DNA from: Hydractinia symbiolongicarpus
Lineage: Eukaryota > Cnidaria > Hydrozoa > Anthoathecata > Hydractiniidae
Length of the DNA stretch: 64,000 nucleotides
Assembly (NCBI RefSeq): GCF_029227915.1
Contig: NC_079883.1
Coordinates: 21,886,001-21,950,000 of the forward strand
Direction: 5' to 3'
The translations under genes and the position numbers were made by a program. Below, piece after piece: positions 44,815 through 57,400 of this stretch. The notes under the pieces are model-generated. The model did no database searches. It was given only the letters and a program-made list of their open reading frames with translations, and had not been told where the DNA came from. How positions within the stretch are numbered: position 1 is the stretch's first letter; every line of letters starts with the position of its first letter.

Positions 44815-44981
44815 TTATATGCGTTCAATAGAAATTTAAGTTTCAACCTGCCCCGCAAAGTGTATAATAAGATACACATAGTATATATAAAAAGATCTGA
44901 ACCCAAGGGACTCAGGACTAAACAAACTGAGCTTTTATCGAAATGCCGACATAGAAATAATTTTATAATAGGAAATATTAA

Positions 44982-45077
44982 ATATTACTGTGGAAAGTTT
45001 ATCATTTCTTGAACATGATAGTTTAGTAGGCACTAAACTATCATGTTCAAGAAATGATAAACTTTCCACAGTAATAT
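44982..45077. repeat. Perfect 46-bp inverted repeat with 4-nt loop
   Basis: Bases 44982-45027 and 45032-45077 are exact reverse complements with loop AGGC. The arms start ATATTACTGTGGAAAG. Pairing does not extend past the arms. The sequence is non-coding. Confidence 0.95.
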
Positions 45078-46424
45078 GAATATTGAACAGACAAACCGAA
45101 ATGATATCTTCAAAAATATTAAATAGTTAACATATCTCTATTCCCTGTGGTAACAAACTAGATGTTTTTCTAAAGTTATTTTTTAATTGTAACCTGATGA
45201 TTGTACAAGATACGTGAAACTTAAAGTTGTTACAAAGTTGTAATATACTTACTTGTTCAACAAGTATTATAAAGGCTCTGTATCCATCATCATAATTTAA
45301 TATTTTATGAAACTATTGTTTATATTGGGTAAGTATGTCCTTAAGGATACGTTAACACCATTAATCCATTATTTTTAATAAAATTAATTTATTCAAATAT
45401 CAGATTCCGTACGATGTTGTGCACTACTTTTTTTAAATAAAAACATGAAAAAACCGCTTGGTTTGATCACACATTGGGACCATTACAAGATAGCGGAGAA
45501 TTAAAACTAGTTGCCAGGACACCAACCTAAAATATCCTTAAAAATTTTGGATGGTGAAATGCAGACGTTGGTGTTTCCTTAGCGTGAAGCGTATGTCTAC
45601 TGGTCAAGGAGGTAATCGAAACGGGACATGCAAGTTTTAAAGGATCGTGGCAACCAAGTCACCAAAAAGCGGGATGAGATTTAGGCGCAGTCCATCAAAC
45701 ATATAATAGGCTCAGATATTTTTCTGCTGCACGATTTCGCGAACACATTCCCTGGAGATATCATGATAATAAACGGACAGATAGAACTGATTTGGAACAT
45801 TTTTATATGATTCTAGTGTTAGCTGTGAATTTTATGAGATTTCAGTTTTAATAACCCAATACATCAAATTTATATTGTCATAGAAAAAGTACATAATTGT
45901 GTGTCTTTTTCGCTTTGATATTTATCTCGTGTAGAACCCGGATATGCTTCAAGAGGAAAATGCAAGGCATATGTTTGGGAGTTTTCGCAAATTTGTTTCC
46001 TTTACTTAAATAAAAACTGTCCCTCTAAAAGTCCTAAAGATTTCAGGTAATTCATTTCAGTTGAAAAAACTGTAAGAAAGTCCTGTAAGAAAAAAATCAA
46101 TAAATATAAAATTCGTTTAAAAATTAGTAATTAGATATATACTTTATACATAAAATCTAGAATAAAATAAAATTTTTGAAAACGCTAAAACAAAAGGAGA
46201 TAGATGGCCAGTAAAGTAAGGGATCTTGAAAACACTTTCACTTCACTTGAAAAACTACACTAAGGAAAGAAAGGACTGTAAATTCAAGATATATATACAA
46301 TCACAAATGACTGAACGGATAAGTGGAAATAAATAGTTATTGAACAGCAAAATGGAGCCCAATGTTGGCTGAGGTTTGACTGTTAATATGTGGCGATATT
46401 ATGTCCAGGATCGACAACATCAAA
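45078..46424. other. Intergenic sequence without recognised genes
   Basis: AT-rich; no open frame with a recognisable domain. Confidence 0.35.
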
Positions 46425-47910
46425 AGATAAGAACCGTGAACTCTGTCGTCAAGGTGATTGGAAAATGGGTATAGCTAGTTGCATTTAAAGGTTTGTGTTA
46501 AAAAAGACGCACAAAAATTTATTTATTTATTTATTTAAAATCAAGAGTTGTTTAACCACAGGGAGGTAAGCAATATTTAACACAAACAAGTCTAAATAGA
46601 ATGGAAATGGAAACTGGAAACGACCGGGTAACGTGGTGCACAGAATCAATCATGGCGGTCATGTTCAAAATGTTGTTGTTGTCACTTAAAGCTTCGCTCT
46701 GGCCCTGTTTTTTTGTAAAGTTCTAAGTTATTTTGTAAAAGTTAAGGACCATGGTTGAAATGAGAAAAATGAAAAAGTTAATTTATTGAACATTATCAAA
46801 ACTTATAATGTGAATGCAGATAAATTTTCTTTCCTGTCTCACTTATCCAGTTTGATATCGTAGCTAATACTATTAGTGAAAACATATTATATATTGTGTA
46901 TTGTGCACCTCAACAATACAGCTGTACTTTACACGGCTCAGAAAAATAGCAGCTGTGCTGCAAGCAAAATGTAAACAAGTAAACAAAAAGTGTTCTTGTT
47001 TAAAATCTGAACAAAGTTGTGAACCTTTTTTCTAGCTGTCAATCAAGCTGACCATTCAGGTCAAGAAACAAGGATAAGGGAGTGAGAAAAAGCTTTGAAT
47101 GTTATGAGTTTGATGCGACAGCAAAACAAAAATTACGTGATTTTCTACCCCTACTCTCAGAGTCAATGTCCAAGTTTTTCCCTATCATGTCCACTTGATT
47201 TTCCAGTTTCGTTATCGTTTCCCTTCATTTCCAGTCCGTTTCACTCAGTTTCCAAGCTTTTTGACCCCGTTTCTTTATAGTTTTCCCCTGTTTCCCATGC
47301 GTTTCACCTCAAAGTACTCACGGTCAAGCTCGTTGCCATGACAAATCACAGTATAAGACACAAATACTCTATATAGCTACCTTCATATTTTACGTTTATG
47401 GATTATACAATGTCCTGGTTCTTTGACATAACACTTCTATCTTCTTACAAATGATCATCGTAAATTTTGCAAAAAAAAATATATTTACATGTCTTTTTTC
47501 TAAAAAACAAATTTTCACTGCAAGATAATAGTGTTGCATTTTCTTAAAATTATTTTTTAAAATTCGCCTGACACATTTTGAATGTGTGGGAGATGACACG
47601 ATAGCTGAGTTGTTTTTTGTTTTGTTTTTCTATTTACACGTGCCTTTGTTTATGGGACTAGGCCCTCTTTACTTTCAAATTTATAAGCACAGAAAAAAAC
47701 ATTTTTCCACAGACAAATGTATATATTGAGGGGTTGTATATATACACAATGTGTTTTTAAGCTTTTCCTGGTAGCTCAGATTTGTTGAAAAAAATAGAGT
47801 AGTTTCCATAAAAAAGGTTTATTTTCATTAGATTTGAGTATTTTCTAAATAAAAAAACTCTATTTTAACATTTTTTGTATTTGTGAAATACATATTTTAA
47901 TTCGACAAGT
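46425..47910 (+). repeat. Direct segmental duplication, copy B
   Basis: Counterpart of 26290-29335, without the Helitron-like block but with two extra segments: 46503-46705, starting with a (TTTA)n run, and 47565-47868. It ends in TTTTTGTATTTGTGAAATAC followed by TTCGAC, the same point at which copy A passes into the BEL/Pao element. Confidence 0.75.
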
Positions 47911-48029
47911 AGAAAACGACTCTATGATTCTTTTCTGAGGCCAAAACAAATACCAGGACTGAAATTAAGTGTTTTTAATGCAAAGAAACAATTTAATAAG
48001 AATAATAAAAAAGACTAAAAATAACAAAT

Positions 48030-50243
48030 AACAAATATTGAAAGCTGTCCTTTACTGTTGCGATACGCTGTTATCCCTATAATGTTGTTCTAATTTATAG
48101 TTGACCTGTCTTTCTACACTATCATAAACCTTTCTTCTGATAGCTTCTGAATTATTCTTGCTTTGTTAAAATACTATTATCCAAACCTTCGAACCAAACA
48201 TACAAATTAAATTGCTCAAATTTAACATAAAGATTACTACATACTTTACAAGCGTTTTTCCTTCCACATGTTGCTGACTGATATAAACCAAAGTTAACAT
48301 TGCTAATGTCAGGCATGCTGCAAAGGATGCATAACAAATATATCTTCCTTCATTGAAATGTGTTGGTAAACTTCGTGCTCTAAATGCTTGGACTAGACAC
48401 AGAAGGTACAATAACAAAATAAATACAAGTATATACGCCAATAAAGTTCTATGTTCACAGGAAAATGCTTTTTCTAATTTCCTGATGTTCAATTCCATTT
48501 GGGGAAATGCTAACAGCAACTGTAACAAGACACATATAGCAAACCAGTATAAATAATAACAACATATATTGAAAGCTCTTTTTGATAACTCCATTCGATG
48601 TAAGCCTTTTGCTCTTAAAAATAGATATTAGAAGTAATGTTTTGGCAAAACATATAGCAACAATGATACAAAGAAAAAGTCCATTAATGGTTACTGCAAC
48701 TGTGCATTGTAATTCACTTTTGAACTCTCCAAGAAACATCAACGGTGCACAAAACAACAAAATATGAATAAGTAACAATGCAAACGATAATATTAAGAGA
48801 GAAGACTTAACTACTGGTGTTTTTCTATGGATTAAAAAAATTGAACTAATAGTGATGGCAAAAATCATTCCAATTGATGTAAAGGCATACATAACAAAAG
48901 ACGTTGGGCTATTATGTGTGACAAAAACCATAATGTATGGCAAGCATTTTGTCCGACCATTGTTAGATTCAGTATCACTTGGACATTTCCTACATGTAAA
49001 ATTTCCTGCAGAACTTTTGTGGTATCCATCGTCGCATGGTCTACACGTCCAGCAACATGAATCTACTTGTACAAGGTTATAACTGGCTTTACAATTGTCA
49101 TTACATTTAGATACAGGTAATTTTTTATATCCTGCCCATACTGGACCAGTCGTATTAATATAAATTGGATAAGCAAAATCATAATGAACCATTATTATGC
49201 CAATGTGAATAGAACGTATTGCTCTTGTTGCGAAGTTTGACTGTATCAGAGATATATGTAAGGCATCAGTTAGGAAGTTAAATCAGTCAGTTAAAGTGAG
49301 ATTCAAATTGTTATCTTAAAACCAGGGCTTCAGTCTAAGATCAGTAATTGTTTGATTCCAAAAGTAATTTTCATAAAACGTGAAGGAATTCCTTACAGGA
49401 AGTGAAATCATTCCTTGTATGACGAATGGGTGAAATTGTTGCGGAATAGAAGATATAATTGAGCGGAATAGAAGATATAATAGAATTTGCGAGAAAAGTT
49501 CAATTATTTATATTATACCGTTCCATTAGATAAAAGAATTTCATAGCATCGTCTAGGGTTAGCCACAGAATAAGAACATCCAAGTAATCATTGTCCTTAA
49601 TGTTCTGCAAAACATTTTCTGCATTTACTGAGTTTAAAAATATTGTAAAACTTAAGCAAAGATCTTTTTGTTTCAGTTTTTCAATTGCGCTAAAATATCT
49701 TTTTTCTCCATAGGTGTTATCAGAGAATACAATACCAATGTTTGTCCAGTTAAATGCCTTTGCTAAGTATTGATAGGCCACAAATATTTTTGATTCAGCA
49801 TTCACCATTTGAAAAGAATTTTCATGTAAAGTTGGATTTCTTGCAGAGAGTAAAATATACTTGGTTCTTACACGCAACAGTATTTGTGCAAATAACTGCG
49901 TATAGTACGCTGTTGAAGCAGATATAACAGCCAAGTTTTAACCAACAAAATTTTCATTGTAAAATTCACAACTGCACTGTTGATTTTTATCAAATGCGAT
50001 TCCATTTGGACCCAGAATACTTTCCAATAATGCATTCAAAATATCATAATTTTCATAACAAGTGTCAAATATTTTATACCCAGCACTCGTGTAATTGTTC
50101 GTTTTTAAAATATCTTGAAAATTTTTATGTTGTTTCTCCAAAGTGTAATCAATTGCGTCAATAGAAAACCAGGAATCGATAGATATTCCATCTTTTGCGG
50201 ATAATGGCAGAAATATTGCAAAGGTGAAATTGCCTTTCTTCAC
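48030..50243 (-). pseudogene. Class C (metabotropic-type) GPCR pseudogene
   Basis: Minus strand. 50243-49500 codes a Venus-flytrap ligand-binding domain (NFTFAIFLPLSAKDG, then AFNWTNIGIVFSDNTYGEKR), with an in-frame TAA at 49940-49938. An exon from about 49192 codes the nine-cysteine linker (SCCWTCRPCDDGYHK, CRKCPSDTESNNGRTKC) and the first four or so transmembrane helices (SSLLILSFALLLIH). A frameshift near 48570 moves the rest into another frame (FAICVLLQLLLAFPQ, LICMFGSKVWIIVF). A further TAA at 48168-48166 falls in a tail that stays open beyond it. The C-terminal lobe of the ligand domain between 49500 and 49200 was not recognised. Domain order is that of mGluR/CaSR-like receptors. Three disabling changes indicate a pseudogene, barring sequence errors. 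Confidence 0.75.
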
Positions 50244-53200
50244 AACAGTTTAAGAGTAAAATCATGCATAAACAATATTTAAGATACTGAAAAATATCAA
50301 TTTTCTTTTTAACAACATTTCCAGCATTATTTTGCGAAAAAATGTGGTGACTGGTGTGTGACTCAAGATAAGCAAAAAAAACGTTAATAACTTATTGTTA
50401 TTATTCGATATTAAATTATTATTACCTTGATTGTTGTTACACTATAAAGTATTAATATATGAATTAGGGAAATTATTCAACTTCAAGAAATCAATCTTAA
50501 TATTCAAACTATTCTATTATTTAACAAGAAAGACATTCATCTTGAACCATCTGCTGTGACTTTCAACAAATAATGAATAATGTGGATGATACCTATTCCA
50601 TGATAAAAGATAAAGGAATGAAACTCGTCCTTAGCACCTCTGTTAATTTTGTCCCTCTGGGCACAACAGAATGTCTTTTACATTAAAATTCTCGACTATG
50701 CAATCGAATACAATGGTATGCTGGAGAAGAATCCATAAAGGCGGGCTGTATCTGCTGTATCACATCCTCTTCGCAATACCTTACCGTTAAAAAAGGGTTG
50801 GTGATAGATGACTTAGATTCAGTAACTAATATTTTGTACTGACCGGAGTTTTTATTGACTACATCTTTATCTATATCTTTGACCAAGTAGATTTTTTTAG
50901 CGATTATTACGTAACCTTTTTAAGTACATTAAGACCCTAAGTTTAATTTGATACCGGCTTGATTTACCGATTGATGGCGACATGTTTTACTCTGCTTTCT
51001 CAAATGGAGAATCAAGAAAGCTCTGTGATAGTACAAAAATACAATAATGAGACACGCTATTTTTTTCCAAAACAACTCCATTTTTTATTTTAGTTGCCAA
51101 AATAAAAATTTTAATTTCAGCCCCAAAGTTACAAGATCCTGCTTAATATCTGCTCGCTTTTATGTTATTAACTATTGTAGGTAAAGAGTTTTTTATTCTT
51201 CTAAAGAACTGTTGTGTAGGTTACTTGTTAGGTTATTCAAATTTAAAGTCTTTGAGTTGCTCAACTTCCCAAACTTTTAGTTTCTCCAATTGCTTAGTGG
51301 CTGCTTAGTTTTTGAACTAATTCTAAGTCTAAGCCCTCAACAACTCAATGTAATGACAGAAAATAATTGTTTTGCTACGAAAATAAATGTATTCTCACAA
51401 TAGAAAAAGCGTCCTGAAAATAGGTAATGGACATAAAAGTAAAATTGTTGACATAAACAAAACATATATTTTCCAAACTTATGAAATATTTTGCAAATTA
51501 CGAATAAGTAGCATCATTATTACAATTAAAAATTATAGGCATGATTAAAACCTCTATTTTGCAGACTTCGACAGGATTTTACAGACCAGCACTATATATT
51601 AATTTAAGTTTTGAAATTTAAAGATGATATAAAGAAGCAATTGTAAATAAAAACGAAAGAAACTGAATACAACAACAACATGCATGCATATTTTAGTTGC
51701 AGATACACAATCCATTTAAACAATTTTTTTAAGTAAATGCTCTAAAAATGCAATTCTAAAAAATTACCAAGAAAGCGTCCAAACATCTCCCCGATGGTCG
51801 TGACCAACGATAAAACTATTGATCAGCGATATATCGATTGCGCATCTAAAAAAACAAAAAACGTAGTCTAAGATTTACTATCGCATACTCCTAAGGTGAC
51901 ATTAGGTGACGCGTTTTAAAATAGGTTAATTTGGTGGTAGGGAAACTTGCTGTATTTTTGTAGTTGGTATCAGAGAATATCCCCCCCACCTGAAAGTATC
52001 CATCTTGAAGGATAAATGGACCTAAAGATGACAATTTGTTTTGTTGGCAGATGATGATCTCCTCGTAGTGAATCTAATTCGTCAGCAAAAGAATATGATT
52101 GGACCAATTTTTTGACGGTTTGTTTCTGCCAATAGATCACCTCTCTTTTCTCGACTCTATGTTTTTGTTTGCAGTGATTTGACAAACCTCATAAGCCATT
52201 TCTATGCATTTCTATCAATCGGAGCATTTATAAAAGATTTCTGCAACTTCTATTAGTGATCTTGCAAGTTATTAGCACTATGTTGTGTTCTCAATTTTTT
52301 GTCATTGCCTTTTTAGTCCACGATCTGTCGTATATTTTCTTCATGGCTAGGTCAGCTGGGTCGCTGTTGCCCCTAGGTAGCAGGTATACCAATGTTTTTT
52401 TAAATAGCTATACGAATTCCAAAGCTTGTGTTAATAGATTGGTGACGTATACTTTGAATCTATGTAATCCGTCCCTGCTATTTTGTGAGGCAAGGCAGAC
52501 CAGGAAGTAGAGTTTAACTCCGCCAATAGAGTCGTGTTTAATAAATAACAACATGTAAACACTGTGTTTTCTCTGAAAAAATTTCAGCAGGGCTTCAAAT
52601 GTTTAGGTATCAGGTTTCAGGTTTCGTTGCAGATTTTTGAGTTGTGCCAACGTGGTTGAAATGAATCTTTTGTTTTGGATTTTAGCCTTATAACAACGAC
52701 TGATTTACATTATAAAAATAAACATCCGGTTAATTATTCGCTTCCTCGTGGCATACTGTAGTTATGTAATCTTCCAGAGAGGTTATGTCTATCACTTCAT
52801 GAAAACGTGTTGCAAAGGTATGAGAAAAAAAAATTATTTCATGCCTCCGTTGTAACAAATCAATTCTGTTGTTAAATTTAAAAGGAACACAAAAAGTTTA
52901 CTTCAATCAAAGAAACTTTGGCTGGACCAAATACTGTGAAATTCCTTGGATAAATTTTCACAAATCAACAAATGGGAAAGTTTTGCAAGATAAACGAAAA
53001 ATAAAAAAAATTATGTTTGAAACGAATGTCAGACAGGCCATCTTCTCTTTTTTTCACTCTGTGCTCATAAATAAGCAATGCGACAACTCCTTTTTTGTGT
53101 TCTAGCAGATAAAGATGTCTAAAAACTTGTTGTCGGATTAACTTTTTACAAATGATAAAAATACATTTTCGTCTTTCGAGTGAGACTTGGTGATTTAAAG

Positions 53201-54467
53201 AAATCTTAGTGGATAATTTTTTGCGAAAGGTTATTTTTGAAAGTTCTGCGAGACAAAGTTTTGGAAAAAAGGCCAAAAGTCACAAATTTCTCCGATTAAA
53301 GTATCTTCTTTTGCGTAGGTTAGGTATTACGTCAGGAGCCATAATTTGACAAAAAATGGCTATGCTTATGTCAGCAAAATTAAGACTTGGATCTAACTAA
53401 GTAATCTAAAATCCTGAGTATGTCCGCTGTAAACAATGTAACAAGTTAAAAAATCTATAATCTTGGACAAAAATATTAAGACAAAGGCAGTTTTTCCTCA
53501 TTATTTTAATATTGATAAAAGCGTCGCTAGTTTTGCACACACGTAGGTCAAGCAGAGAGCGTTGAAAAGTTCCTGTCACATTCTCTGCACACCGGAAAAA
53601 TCCACGTCAGGGCCCACGAAGACTCCGAAATTCGTGAAAAATGGCCATGCCGACGTCAGCAAAATTTAGCACGTTTTAAGAATTTAGACAATATCAAATA
53701 AAACCTAAGTGCTAAATCTACTCTGACCATTGACAAGTTTAAAATGTGTGAATTTAATATAGAAATAGCCTACGCAATTACTTGTGGTGGCGAACTTCAA
53801 AATTGGCTGTCTTGTCTTTTGACCAAGATTGTAGAAACTAGGCTTTTCCAAGGATCGCCAAAAATGTATGAATTTGTTCCTACTTTATCAAAAACCTAAT
53901 AAAATTCCTTGAAGTATTCCAGGTTATGGTAAATCAAGAGTGTCATAGATATTCTTACACGTTTGTCTTTCGTTTATACATTGCTGTAGTTGGTAAACTA
54001 ATTTATTCGGGTTTGAAATAAGTACTTAAAAGCTAATCAGCTAAAAGCTACTTAAGTTACCGTTCTTTCATGGTTCCTTATTATCTAAGAAATATTTTAA
54101 TTTCTCAAATAATTTTTCCGCCTTTTTTTCTTTCACTATTCACAAAAAAAACATTCATGCATCTGATCACTACATAAATTTTTTTTTCCCTGTAAAACGA
54201 TAAAAATAAAAAATGAACTTTTGTTACAACCATATCTATTCCGCCGCATACTAATAAAGCTCCTAATTATAATTAAACCTCGTGGTGAAACAATAGAATA
54301 ATTATGCAATATAAGTCATAATTGGTATGTCCTCGTTTTCAGTAGATGACATGTGGTATTGTTGGTATCGATACAAAACATGAGTTTTTTTGTCAAACAA
54401 GTTTATTGACGACTTGTTTTGTGATAAGATGAATTGGGAAAGGTAGAAGGAATGATAGCATTTCGAG
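50244..54467. other. Intergenic region between the GPCR pseudogene and the tyrosinase gene
   Basis: Long AT-rich region. The minus-strand frame at 50683-50886 (YCEEDVIQQIQPAF, YHCIRLHSREF) and the plus frame at 52256-52510 are the best open stretches, but I recognise neither. Two related dispersed stretches occur near 53325-53390 and 53585-53665 (ATGCCGACGTCAGCAAAATT), with a relative at 63395-63470. Confidence 0.35.
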
Positions 54468-57400
54468 ATGTGGTTACATAACTTCTCTCTTTTTCTTCTG
54501 TTATTGCTACAAGCGGATTCGACGTGTGCAGGCCGCACGAAAGGTAAGTTGTAAGAACGTGTGAAACGATGTTATAAAGATTACAAATGTTTAAAGTGAA
54601 AAGCAATCCTGTTTAAATGTTGTTGTTTTTGTTTGTTTTGTTTTCTTGTTCTATACGCAACGCTGTTAACAAGTCCGCCAATTACGAACTACATGTTTAT
54701 TAGCTCCAACAATTATAAGTTTAATAGTTGTGGAGGGTTAATTTCGTCGCCAGGGCAAGTAAGAATCTTTACAGCACGCTAGGCAAAAATTCCTAATGCT
54801 CATACAACTGTTACTGCATTATTCAGGGCCAGATGACGGAACACTGACCTAAATTTATTTTGTGACTTTCAGTTAAAGATAATTTTAGAGTGTTTGACCA
54901 CAGTGTTTATTTTTCTCTCGAAATGCACTTATCTCATTGGGTAAAAGTCGAGCCACGTGATTTTTCCTACCTAAAGAATATTGTTTCTTCTTTTTAGGGC
55001 ACAGGCACAGTTCTATAGTTAGCTTAATTTTAGCGTTACGTTTGTTTTAAAATAAAAGAACTCATGGACTTTAGAAAAAGTCTGTTTGATAAAAACAAAC
55101 CACGGGGTTGGGATAGACAATGAAATAATTTGATAGACAATACAAACTTTTTAACAGAGGCTACATAAAATTGTAAAAACACAACATTCTTTCTCTTAGA
55201 AAGGGATTTTCCATGTCATATGAATTTAAAATCTATATTATAATACCCGTATACGTCCGTCCGTCCGTCCATCCGTCACGCAAAATGGTGGCTTAGCTGC
55301 GCTTGTAGCGAGACGCAGGCAATGCAGTATAAAAAGGACGGGCGAACCCGTGGATTTTTCCACAGGCTATCGACTATAATATAATAATAACCACCCTTGT
55401 GATACCATCAGTAAGTTTTTACGCGGAAATGAAACATCCCGTTGTATCAGTGTGTGGAATAGCAATTCTTTGGTACAATAAAAAGCCATTTTAACAGATA
55501 AGCATGGCAATAAATTTCAGTTTCAAAATCGTGGAATGCCATAACGACAAACTCTATGTTGTTTTGACGACCGTCCATTCGTCAATGTTTCACAATAAGA
55601 CAGGCTATCAGTATAGCCTTCCTGTGAGCTGTTTTTTGTCGAGTTATAATTGTTTTCAATGAAACATGGCTTGTAAGAATGGGTATAACTTTAATAAAAA
55701 TATAAATTGTATACCATAACCTACCAACAAACTACTGACTCTAAACTAAGTATCCTACAGAAAGATATTAATACCACAAGATAAAGACAGGATACTCGCA
55801 TTGAAAGTTTGTGCAGTGAAACTGTTGTTTCTACTTCTACACTTTATAAGAAACTGACTATTTGCGTTCCAGAAAATTAAGAAAATTCTACTAGTTAGTA
55901 GTCGTTAGCCCGTGGAAAATCCACGGGTTCGCCCGTCCTTTTTATACCGCATTGCGTGCTTCTCGCTATTGAGCAGCTAAGCTACCATTTTGCGTGACAG
56001 ACACCCAGACAGACGTATGCGGGCATTATAATATAGATAAAGGTTTAAGTCAGAACCTTTTTTACACATACATCTCATCAATCACTATAGAACAGCTAGA
56101 CTTATGCTTTGACTTATGCAATTTGCGTATTATTACCTCGTATGACAAGAAATTGGACGATTACCGAGTAGGTTAGGATGACAAATCTGAAAACTACTTA
56201 GCTTCTTTGTGTCAAAATCATGTTTTTAATTGAATATCACTTTAAGTAACTTTCCAGTAAAGTTACATCAGTGACAGTTAGAAATTTTTACAAGCTGACC
56301 GCTTGCTAGGTGTCTTTAGTTATAAATAAAATAAAGATGCGTTTCTTTTATGTATACTGATGAATTATCGCGCATATTAATTTTTGTGCGTTTTTTCCGC
56401 GTTTTATGTTATAGAACTATTTTCCGGCAATTTATAAAGGAAAGAATATTTTTGGTGCAAAAAGCTAGCAGGAGTATCATTGTTTGATATTGGTGTTTTT
56501 TTAAATGAATTATCCAATGCTACCTATTTTTCACACCTTTATTTAATACTGCTACTAACATTTAGTATTTGCCAGAGCAATATCTCCTTTAAAGTTTTTT
56601 TGTGTGTGTGAATTTGAACGCTGTAAAAAGTATGTAGATAAATAATTTGTTCGTTAAATTTTCACATCAAGCACCACTCAGCAAGCCACAAAAGAATGTT
56701 TAGGAATTTTAGAACAGAACTTTTTAAGAACGCTTTCATTAAGTTCGAAAAATGAATTAACTTAATCGAATCTTTACTGCTATAATCTCTACTGGTTTAT
56801 GACGTCACAACCTTGATTGCTCTATTGCAGCGACTGGATAAGCATTACTGTCAATTATATTTGATGGAAGGAAAGTTTAATGACAAGTAATGCATCAGTG
56901 TAGAGATGGTTCATCGGAAAATGTGTTTAACACTTGCCTCACCTTCAAATAGCCTTTTATACACGCGAAATTGAATATGGAAATAGGGTCTATCTTTTTT
57001 GGAGATTTTCTGTACAAATGTCCCTATGAATATCTAACTTTTTAAATCTCTAAATAAATAGTCGCATTCTGTTCCAAAATGGTAGCCGAATTTGTATTGG
57101 TGCTAAAAATGCACGAAATAACAATGCCACGGATATGTACTACGAAAGAATCATGGAATTTTTTTACGTGTTTTACGACTAGTCTTGAAACATACCGCTG
57201 TTGAGGATTCTTTCCCCCCGTTGCTTTACTTATAAAATTTTTTTTCTAATTCTAGACCAAATTCCAAGAAGGACAAATATTATCATTGTTGTCGATGTTA
57301 GTAAACCTAATCAAGCCATAACACAACAACACATTGCTCAAGTTTTGAAACGAACGTCATTGCTCCGCCATCGATTATCACTATACACAACAAATGGATT

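Noticed and set aside
50683-50886. Possible upstream exon of the GPCR
   Set aside because: Same strand and nearby, but the peptide shows no ligand-domain motif and no splice pair was identified.
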